Source of the DNA: an uncultured Mesorhizobium sp.
GTDB taxonomy: Bacteria > Pseudomonadota > Alphaproteobacteria > Rhizobiales > Rhizobiaceae
DNA: 7,855 nucleotides
Assembly (NCBI GenBank): GCA_937958475.1
Contig: CALFXR010000146.1
Span: 1 to 7,855, forward strand
Direction: 5' to 3'
In this document: piece by piece, positions 1 to 5,303 of the stretch
Layout: every line of letters starts with the position of its first letter
How positions within the stretch are numbered: position 1 is the stretch's first letter
Translations under genes and position numbers: made by a program
Notes under the pieces: model-generated
What the model was told of the DNA's origin: nothing
The model's database searches: none
The model's input: only the letters and a program-made list of their open reading frames with translations

Positions 1-878
1 CGGATGCCGATCATGTGGCAGACGGCGAAGGCGAGGTCGGCGCGGTTCATCGTGTAGAAGTGGAAGTCGCCGACGCCGCGCTCGACGAGGTCGAGCACCT
101 GCTCGGCCGCCACCGCCGCCGCCACCAGGGCATGCGTCTGCGGGTCGCGCTCCAGCCCGTCGAAGCGCTCGCGCAGCCAGTCGGGAACGTGCGCGCCGCA
201 GCGGGCCGAGAAATTGACCACCTGGCCGATATTGTGGACCGGCAGGATGCCCGGAACGATCGGGATGTAGATGCCGGCGCGGCGCACCCGCTCGACGTAG
301 CGCTCGTAGAGGTCGTTGTCGAAGAAGAACTGGGTGATCGCCCGGGTCGCGCCATTGTCGACCTTGCGCTTCAGCATCTCGATGTCCGTGGCGAAGTCGG
401 GACTCTCCGGGTGCTTTTCCGGGTAGGCCGAGACCGAGATGTCGAAATCGCCGTGCCGCTTCAGCCCGGCGACAAGGTCCGCACCGTTGGCGTAGCCGCC
501 CGGATAGGGCCGGTAGGCCGAGCCGACGCCTTCCGTCGGATCGCCGCGCAGGGCGACGAAATGGGTGACGCCCATCGCCGCGAACTCGGCGATGACCGCG
601 TCGAGGGCCGCGCGGTCGGCGCCGACACAGGTCAGGTGCGCCGCCGCCGGCAGGTCGGTCTCGCCGAGAATGCGCCGCACCGTGCGCACGGTCCGCTCGC
701 GCGTCGAACCGCCCGCCCCGTAGGTGACGGAGACGAAGCGCGGATTGAGCGGCGCCAGGCGCGTCACCGTGTCCCACAGCCGCTCTTCCATCTCGTCGCT
801 CTTCGGCGGGAAGAATTCGAACGAGACCCTGATCTTCTCGCCGATGTCGGGGCGGCGAGACAGTCGGAACTGGTTCAT
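1..878 (-). CDS. metF: 5,10-methylenetetrahydrofolate reductase (3' end cut by window edge)
   Basis: The enzyme reduces 5,10-methylene-THF to 5-methyl-THF with FAD and NAD(P)H in the cytoplasm, giving the methyl group used by methionine synthase. 292 codons are visible before the left edge. Since MetF is usually about 300 aa, only a short C-terminal tail is missing. The N-terminus carries the family signature VSFEFFPPKSDEME at 18-31, with Glu21 in the position of the catalytic Glu of E. coli MetF. RGDP at 111-114 supplies the Asp expected near the flavin, and FFFDN at 184-188 and FHFYTMNRA at 272-280 are typical MetF blocks. The ATG at 878-876 shares its A with the stop of the upstream regulator (TGATG), so translation is almost certainly coupled and the two genes form one operon. 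Regulation would therefore come from the promoter and operator near 1910-1953. Family assignment is very secure. Confidence 0.97.
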   Translation of the reverse strand, partial: MNQFRLSRRPDIGEKIRVSFEFFPPKSDEMEERLWDTVTRLAPLNPRFVSVTYGAGGSTRERTVRTVRRILGETDLPAAAHLTCVGADRAALDAVIAEFAAMGVTHFVALRGDPTEGVGSAYRPYPGGYANGADLVAGLKRHGDFDISVSAYPEKHPESPDFATDIEMLKRKVDNGATRAITQFFFDNDLYERYVERVRRAGIYIPIVPGILPVHNIGQVVNFSARCGAHVPDWLRERFDGLERDPQTHALVAAAVAAEQVLDLVERGVGDFHFYTMNRADLAFAVCHMIGI

Positions 879-1897
879 CAGGCGGTTTCCTTTTCCGGCT
901 GCGGGGAAACGGTGGGTTCGGCGACCAGGAGGCGGCGGTCGCGGCCGAGCCAGAGCTTGACGACGAGCCCGGCGCCGGCGTCGCCGCGCGGCGCGAAGGA
1001 CTGCGTCTCCTCGAGGTCGAGTCCGGCTTCGGCGAACCAGTCGGCGATCTGCCGGTCGGAGAAGCCGAGGCGCTGGTGGGCGTGCTCGTCGCGCAGGAAC
1101 TCCAGCCCGTGCGGGGCGAAGTCGACGATCACCAGCCTGCCGGAAGGCCGCAGCAGCTTCGCCGCCTCGCGGATCGCCTGCTGCGGCTCGTCGAGATAGT
1201 GCAGCACCTGGTGGATGGTCACGAGGTCGAAGGCGTCGCGCTCGACCGGCGGCGCATAGATGTCGCCCTGGCGCACCTGGGCGTTGGCGATTCCGGCCCG
1301 CTCGAGGTTGGCACGGGCCACCGCCAGCATCTCGCGCGACATGTCGATGCCGACGCCGCGCCGGTAGAGCGGCGAAAAGATCTCCAGGATCCGTCCCGTT
1401 CCCGTGCCGAGGTCGAGCATGGCCTGGAACGGTCGCTTGCCGACGAGCTTGCGCAACGCGGCCTCGACCGCGTCGTCGGGAACGTGAAGGGTACGGATCT
1501 CGTCCCAGCTCGCCGCGTTGGCGCTGAAATACTGCGCCGCGCGCTCCTGCCGCCGGCGCTTGACGGTCGAAAGCCGCTCTAGGTCGCGCGCGATCTGCGG
1601 ATCGCCGCGATCGAGCCGGGCGACGATGCCGGTGATGAAGTCGAGCGCGGCGTCGGCGTCCGTCAGCCGGAAATAGGCCCAGGACCCCTCCTGGTAGCGC
1701 TCGATCAGCCCGGCTTCCAGCAACAGTTTCAGGTGGCGCGAGACGCGCGGCTGCGACTGGCCGAGGATGTCGGTCAGGTCCGAAACGGTCAGGTCGCCGC
1801 CCGAAAGCAGCGCGAGGATACGCAAGCGGCTGGATTCGGCCGCCGCCTTCAATGTATCAACCACCATGTCGAGCGGGGCTTTGCGATCGGACGCCAT
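878..1897 (-). CDS. ArsR-family transcriptional regulator fused to a SAM-dependent methyltransferase domain
   Basis: This 339-aa two-domain protein is probably the operon's own regulator. Residues about 8-95 form a winged helix-turn-helix of the ArsR/SmtB type, with a recognition-helix region SQPRVSRHLKLLLEAGL at 48-64. Residues about 120-318 form a class I methyltransferase fold: motif I LDLGTGTG at 161-168, an acidic residue after strand 2 (GID, Asp185), GDIYAPP at 211-217, then IHQVLHYLDEP at 228-238 and LRPSGRLVIVDF at 249-260. There is no cysteine anywhere; the position of the metal-binding ELCVCDL motif reads DLTVSDL, so metal sensing by that motif is excluded. I infer sensing of SAM or SAH by the fused domain; true methyl transfer cannot be ruled out. 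The start is supported by GGAG at 1904-1907, six bases before the ATG. It overlaps metF by one base. ArsR-type SAH sensors (SahR) that control the methionine cycle are known in proteobacteria; orthology is not shown. Confidence 0.93.
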   Translation of the reverse strand: MASDRKAPLDMVVDTLKAAAESSRLRILALLSGGDLTVSDLTDILGQSQPRVSRHLKLLLEAGLIERYQEGSWAYFRLTDADAALDFITGIVARLDRGDPQIARDLERLSTVKRRRQERAAQYFSANAASWDEIRTLHVPDDAVEAALRKLVGKRPFQAMLDLGTGTGRILEIFSPLYRRGVGIDMSREMLAVARANLERAGIANAQVRQGDIYAPPVERDAFDLVTIHQVLHYLDEPQQAIREAAKLLRPSGRLVIVDFAPHGLEFLRDEHAHQRLGFSDRQIADWFAEAGLDLEETQSFAPRGDAGAGLVVKLWLGRDRRLLVAEPTVSPQPEKETA

Positions 1898-1909
1898 CGC
1901 ATTCTCCAG

Positions 1910-1929
1910 AAAGATATAAACATATCTTT
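1910..1929. promoter_or_regulatory. Candidate operator: 8-bp perfect inverted repeat between divergent genes
   Basis: AAAGATAT at 1910-1917 and ATATCTTT at 1922-1929 are exact inverted copies around a 4-base centre (AAAC). A second, offset pair, ATAAA at 1916-1920 and TTTAT at 1927-1931, overlaps it. The site is strikingly AT-rich in a very GC-rich region. It lies 12 bases upstream of the regulator's start codon, just before its ribosome binding site. A dimeric ArsR-type repressor bound here would block the regulator-metF operon, and it could also affect trmO, which starts 95 bases to the right. The symmetry is seen directly; the role as an operator is inferred from position and family. Confidence 0.6.
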
Positions 1930-1953
1930 ATGTGCAACATCCCGGCTTGGCAA
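1925..1953 (-). promoter_or_regulatory. Possible sigma-70-type promoter of the regulator-metF operon
   Basis: On the minus strand a -35-like TTGCCA (1953-1948) is followed after exactly 17 bases by a weak -10-like TAAAGA (1930-1925). The -35 matches both the general TTGACA and the alphaproteobacterial CTTGAC pattern at five of six bases, but the -10 matches only about half. The -10 lies inside the inverted repeat at 1910-1929, as expected if the repeat is a repressor site. The -35 lies inside a second palindrome, CGGCTT-GGC-AAGCCG (1943-1957). The arrangement is suggestive rather than firm. Confidence 0.35.
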
Positions 1954-2023
1954 GCCGCAATGTCGCGGACGGACAACAAAATGGCGCGCCGGTCACAGGC
2001 CCTGGCGCGGAGGAGCGGAAGCG

Positions 2024-2533
2024 GTGTTCGAGACCCGGGACGGTGAGGTGAAGCTGCAGAACGATCCCGGCGCCGGGCCGGGCGACGGACAGGTCGTCTT
2101 CATCGGCCGCATCCGTTCGCCCTGGACGGACCGGTCCACCTGCCCGAAGAACATGAGCGCCGCGCGTGCGGCGGGCCGCCCGGCGGAACTGGTGGTCGAC
2201 GAAGCCTACCGTCGCGGCCTCGAAGGCCTCGAGGGGGTCAGCCACGTCGTCATCCTCACATGGCTGCACCACAGTCCCCGCGACCTGATCGTGCAGAAGC
2301 CGCGCCACGCCGCGGCCGCGCGCGGCGTCTTCGCGCTCCGCTCCCCCGCCCGGCCCAACCCCGTCGGACTGCACGTCGCCCGCCTCGTCGCCGTGGACCC
2401 TGGAACCGGAACGCTCTCGCTCGACGCGATCGACGTGCTCGACGGCACCCCGGTCATCGACATCAAGCCTTACATGCCGTCGATCGACGCCTTCCCGGAC
2501 GCCACGCGACCGGCCGCGGACGGACCCGCATGA
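2024..2533 (+). CDS. trmO: TrmO-family tRNA (N6-threonylcarbamoyladenosine37-N6)-methyltransferase
   Basis: TrmO methylates t6A37 of certain tRNAs to m6t6A with SAM, which tunes decoding of ANN codons. The 169-aa protein shows the family blocks in order: IGRIRSPW at 27-34, CPKN at 40-43, HHSPRDLIVQKPRH at 82-95, the strongly diagnostic FALRSPARPNPVGLHVARL at 103-121, and VIDIKPYMPSID at 144-155. It is shorter than E. coli TrmO (about 235 aa) and covers only the catalytic beta-barrel domain, a length I associate with alphaproteobacterial versions. The start is a GTG at 2024, supported by AGGAG at 2011-2015 with eight bases between; the reading frame stays open much further upstream but enters the divergent regulator gene. 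The stop overlaps the next gene's start (ATGA), so the two are co-translated. Family assignment is strong; activity on t6A is inferred from homology. Confidence 0.88.
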   Translation: MFETRDGEVKLQNDPGAGPGDGQVVFIGRIRSPWTDRSTCPKNMSAARAAGRPAELVVDEAYRRGLEGLEGVSHVVILTWLHHSPRDLIVQKPRHAAAARGVFALRSPARPNPVGLHVARLVAVDPGTGTLSLDAIDVLDGTPVIDIKPYMPSIDAFPDATRPAADGPA

Positions 2534-2841
2534 TCGCAACGACCGGCCGCCGCCGCGCCGTCGACAAGGCGCTCACCCTGCTCCTGCCCATGGCGCCGTT
2601 CGCCGACACCGAAAAGATCCGCGCCGAGGCCTCGGCGAGGCACTTCCGCGACCTGCCGCCGTCGATCGCGGTCTGGTTGGCGACCATCGCCCATGTCCGC
2701 CACGAGCACACCGACTACGACCGCCTGCTCGCCGAGGGCTATGACCGTGATTCCGCTCGGTTTTTCGTCGTCGACCAGATCAACGAATGGCTGACGAAGT
2801 GGCGCGCGACGAGGCTGTTGGATGCCGACGACCCGGAGTGA
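2530..2841 (+). CDS. DUF2293 domain protein, function unknown
   Basis: This 103-aa basic-to-acidic cytoplasmic protein has no signal peptide or membrane segment. The C-terminal half, HVRHEHTDYDRLLAEGYDR at 55-73 followed by SARFFVVDQINEWLTKWR at 75-92, is the conserved core of the DUF2293 family of small alphaproteobacterial proteins. The rest looks mostly helical, and no catalytic motif is evident apart from the His-rich HVRHEHTDYD patch. The ATG at 2530 overlaps the trmO stop by four bases (ATGA), so it is translated by coupling and needs no ribosome binding site of its own. Linkage to a tRNA-modifying enzyme is the only functional hint, and that hint is weak. Family recognition is from memory of the conserved pattern. 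Confidence 0.85.
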   Translation: MIATTGRRRAVDKALTLLLPMAPFADTEKIRAEASARHFRDLPPSIAVWLATIAHVRHEHTDYDRLLAEGYDRDSARFFVVDQINEWLTKWRATRLLDADDPE

Positions 2842-2920
2842 GGGTCGCTGGCTGTCTCTCCTCCTTATAAATGCCGCAACATCTGGTAGGTTCGCGCGGA
2901 ACGGGCGGGAGGCATGATCG

Positions 2921-4540
2921 ATGGCGCGGCAGCGTCGGAAGACCGAAGAGGCGTCGCAGCCGGCGGCTTCGCTGTGGACGCGGCTGCGCAACAGCCTCGA
3001 CCTGCCCGGGCTGGAGCAGTGGACGACGACGGCGCGCACGGTCGTCCTCAACGCGCTTTTCCTCGTCGCCGTGATCGTCGTCGTCCCTCTCCTGTTTGGC
3101 CAGTTCAAGCGCGACCAGGTCATCATCGAGCCGATCGCCGTGCCGGAAAGCCTTGCGCTTCAAGGCGTTACGCCCGAAGTCGCGGCAAACCGCATCTGGG
3201 ACGGCCTGCGCGACGTCGCGGCGAAGGCCCACACGTCGAAGGAGCAGATCGCGGCGATCCCGGACTCGCGCCAGGTCGAGTTCTCGTTCCCCGATTCCGG
3301 CTTCTCCATCGAATCGCTGGTGTTCCACGTCCGCCGCCTGTTCAACGCCTACGAGACCCGCGTCGCCGGAGAGTTCGTCTGTTCCGACTCCGCCTGCGCC
3401 CGCGAGGGCATGAAGCTGCGTCTCCGCGTCATCCGCGACGGCATCGACCTCGTCGATCTCGGCCCGATCGGCCAGCGGACGGAGCGCGACTACTTCGCCG
3501 AGGCCGCGGCGGGTGTCCTTTCGGTGCTCGATCCCTTCGTCGCCATCGCCGCGACCGCCGCGGACCAGCCGTTCCGCGCGACCGTTCTCGCCCGCCGCCT
3601 GATCCGCGCGCACCATCCGGACGCGAAATGGGCGCACAATCTGATCGGCCTGATCCGCTCGGATGAAGGCGACGGCGACGCCGCGATCGAGGAGTTCAGG
3701 GCCGCCCTCGCCCTCGACCCGGATTTCTCCGTCGCCCGCGCCAATCTCGGCAACACGTTGATCGTCAAGCAGGATTTCGCCGGAGCCAGGGCGCAGTTCG
3801 AGGCCATCCGCCGGCAGGACAAGAAGAGCGTGCGCGCTGCGGAAGGCTTCGCCGACATCGCCGCGGCGCAGGGCGACCGCGCCGAGGCCGTGCGCCTGCT
3901 CCTCGAGGCCGCCGAACTCGATCCGCAGTCGCCGCGCTACTTCTCCAAGGCCGGCCGCATCGAGATGGCGGCGGGCAACGCGGCCGCGGCCGTGAAGCTG
4001 CTCGAGCGCGCGCTGGAGCTCGATCCCGGCCACCTGCCCGCCTTCGCCCAGCTCGGCGCCATGTACGTGGGCAACGACGACTACACTTCCGCCGCCAAAA
4101 TCTACCGCGCCGCCGCCGACTACGCGCCGGAGGATGCCGATGCGCAGGCGTCGTACGGGCGCATCCAGGCAATCCTGAAGGAGTGGGACGGCTCGCTGGC
4201 GAGCTATGGCCGCGCCGTGGCGCTCGAGCCGGCGAGTGCCGAATACCGCTACGAGCAGGCGCGGGCGCTGCAGGCGCTCGGCCGCCACGAGGAGGCGCTC
4301 GCCTCTCTGGCGGAGGCGCTGCGCCTCGATCCGGAATACGCCGACGCCTACATGTCGATCGGCGACAGCCAGCGCAGCCTGGGCCGCACGACCGAGGCGA
4401 TCGCCGCCTATCGGAAGTTCCTCGCGTTCGACGGCGATTCGCCGATGCGCACCGTCGCGCAACGCTACATCGAGATCCTCGAGGAAGAGGCCGCGACGCC
4501 GCAGGCGGCGAAGCCGATCACCAACCTCTACGCGCAGTAG
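2921..4540 (+). CDS. Membrane-anchored tetratricopeptide-repeat protein
   Basis: This 539-aa protein has a basic N-terminus (RQRRK at 3-7) and one hydrophobic segment at about 40-60, which predicts an N-in anchor with the rest in the periplasm. Residues about 62-210 form a domain I do not recognise, containing two cysteines four residues apart (CSDSAC at 154-159) that could form a disulfide. From about 236 to 507 there are some eight TPR units of 34 residues, shown by repeated LDPxxxxA joints at about 265, 333, 367 and 469 and by pairs such as GDGDAAIEEFRAALALDPDF at 250-269. TPR arrays bind peptides or proteins, so a scaffold or assembly role in the envelope is likely; the partner is unknown. 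The ATG at 2921 has GGGAGG at 2907-2912, eight bases upstream. An out-of-frame ATG at 2914 is too close to that site. It lies 79 bases after DUF2293 and may be read through from it. A TATAAA at 2866-2871 has no convincing -35 partner. Confidence 0.85.
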   Translation: MARQRRKTEEASQPAASLWTRLRNSLDLPGLEQWTTTARTVVLNALFLVAVIVVVPLLFGQFKRDQVIIEPIAVPESLALQGVTPEVAANRIWDGLRDVAAKAHTSKEQIAAIPDSRQVEFSFPDSGFSIESLVFHVRRLFNAYETRVAGEFVCSDSACAREGMKLRLRVIRDGIDLVDLGPIGQRTERDYFAEAAAGVLSVLDPFVAIAATAADQPFRATVLARRLIRAHHPDAKWAHNLIGLIRSDEGDGDAAIEEFRAALALDPDFSVARANLGNTLIVKQDFAGARAQFEAIRRQDKKSVRAAEGFADIAAAQGDRAEAVRLLLEAAELDPQSPRYFSKAGRIEMAAGNAAAAVKLLERALELDPGHLPAFAQLGAMYVGNDDYTSAAKIYRAAADYAPEDADAQASYGRIQAILKEWDGSLASYGRAVALEPASAEYRYEQARALQALGRHEEALASLAEALRLDPEYADAYMSIGDSQRSLGRTTEAIAAYRKFLAFDGDSPMRTVAQRYIEILEEEAATPQAAKPITNLYAQ

Positions 4541-4551
4541 GCCTCGCGGCC

Positions 4552-4569
4552 ACCGCGCCTATGCGCGGT
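4552..4569. terminator. Hairpin at the convergent gene ends, possible bidirectional terminator
   Basis: ACCGCGC (4552-4558) and GCGCGGT (4563-4569) form a perfect 7-bp GC-rich stem with a CTAT loop, 12 bases after the TPR gene stop. The hairpin overlaps the last codons and the stop of the minus-strand MOSC gene. A weaker GGCC-TCGC-GGCC repeat sits just before it at 4540-4551. Neither side has a run of T, so if it terminates transcription it is not a classical intrinsic terminator. Confidence 0.4.
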
Positions 4570-5179
4570 AGAGCCACTGCTCGGGGATGCGAACCGAGAC
4601 CTGTTCTCCGCGGGCGATGCGGCCGGGCTTCTCCACCCAGGCGACGAGGCCGCGCAACCGCCGCCCGTGCCTGGGAAAAAGCAGCGCGCCCGCCTCGACG
4701 TCCTCCATGCCGGCTTTCTTCGCCACCGAACGCCCGGCGAGGCGGCAGGGTCCGTTCTGCGCGTCGACCTTGATCGTCACGCCGCCGGAGAAGAACAGCA
4801 GCGTGCCGGACGGCAGCATGGAAAGCCGCGGCACGCCGCCGAGCACCAGATTGGCGCCGATCCATTGCGGCTCGATGCGGTCGATGCCCATGGCCGCGGC
4901 GATCTCGGCGAGTTCGTCGGCCGCCACGATGGTAAGCTGGCGCTCGTTGCGCATCTCGGTGCCGCGCGGATACCACGGTTCGCGGCCGCCCGACCGGCGG
5001 GTGACGCCGGCGTGGAAGTCGCCCGGGATGCCGTCGAAGCCGAGGTCGAGCGCCTCGACCGCCTCGGTGACGAAGTCCTCGCCGGTCGCCGTCAGCACGG
5101 CGTCGACGCTGGCGAGCAGCTTCCTCGCCGGGAGGATGTCGAAGTCGGCGAGCGGGATGGTGGCGGTCGTGTCGGACAT
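4559..5179 (-). CDS. MOSC-domain protein
   Basis: This 206-aa cytoplasmic protein consists of a single MOSC domain, the fold shared with the C-terminus of molybdenum cofactor sulfurases and with YiiM/YuaD-type proteins. Diagnostic blocks are GIPGDFHAG at 50-58, RNERQLTIVAADEL at 77-90, IGANLVLGGVP at 107-117, LPSGTLLFF at 122-130 and VDAQNGPCR at 138-146. Cys145 in NGPCR is the invariant cysteine thought to carry sulfur or contact the molybdenum cofactor. There is no NifS-like domain, so any sulfur donor must be a separate protein. AAGGA at 5187-5191 sits seven bases before the ATG. The gene is 124 bp downstream of the FabH-like gene on the same strand and ends convergently to the TPR gene. 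The family is secure; the substrate is unknown, and molybdoenzyme maturation or detoxification of N-hydroxylated compounds are family-level possibilities only. Confidence 0.9.
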   Translation of the reverse strand: MSDTTATIPLADFDILPARKLLASVDAVLTATGEDFVTEAVEALDLGFDGIPGDFHAGVTRRSGGREPWYPRGTEMRNERQLTIVAADELAEIAAAMGIDRIEPQWIGANLVLGGVPRLSMLPSGTLLFFSGGVTIKVDAQNGPCRLAGRSVAKKAGMEDVEAGALLFPRHGRRLRGLVAWVEKPGRIARGEQVSVRIPEQWLYRA

Positions 5180-5226
5180 GGGGGGATCCTTTCGAAGGCC
5201 GCGCTCATCGCCGGACCGCGGAGCGC

Positions 5227-5249
5227 CGTCCAGCGAAATCCGCTGAACG
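5227..5249 (-). other. Inverted repeat / RNA hairpin between the FabH-like and MOSC genes
   Basis: CGTCCAGCG (5227-5235) and CGCTGAACG (5241-5249) are inverted copies with one mismatch around a 5-base centre. In a minus-strand transcript, the direction of both flanking genes, the mismatch becomes a G-U pair, giving a continuous 9-bp stem with a GATTT loop. It sits 54 bases after the FabH-like stop and 47 bases before the MOSC start. No U-run follows. It could be a terminator without a U-tract, an mRNA processing site or a DNA operator. Confidence 0.4.
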
Positions 5250-5270
5250 ACATATGAGAGGCGCTGATGG

Positions 5271-5286
5271 CCGGCGGTCCGGCGGT
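5271..5286. repeat. Perfect tandem duplication of an 8-mer
   Basis: CCGGCGGT occurs twice head to tail (5271-5278 and 5279-5286) just after the FabH-like stop codon. It runs into a GGCGG / CCGCC inverted repeat (5281-5285 and 5293-5297). It may be simple slippage in GC-rich DNA or part of a 3' stem for the FabH-like transcript. Confidence 0.5.
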
Positions 5287-5303
5287 GCCGCGCCGCCTTC
5301 CCG

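Noticed and set aside
15..1199. A 394-codon open frame on the plus strand across metF and the regulator
   Set aside because: It is antisense to conserved MetF and methyltransferase motifs and has no motif of its own.
1733..2023. Upstream extension of trmO in the same frame
   Set aside because: It would overlap the divergent regulator's N-terminus and the operator region, has no TrmO homology, and the GTG at 2024 has a well-placed AGGAG.
2866..2871. TATAAA upstream of the TPR gene as a -10 element
   Set aside because: No acceptable -35 lies 16-18 bases upstream, and read-through from the DUF2293 gene would explain expression.
2780..4462. A 560-codon open frame on the minus strand opposite the TPR gene
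   Set aside because: Its predicted protein is a low-complexity string rich in Arg, Gly, Ala, Val and Asp with no domain. It is the antisense shadow of the TPR gene, which has clear repeats, an anchor and a ribosome binding site.
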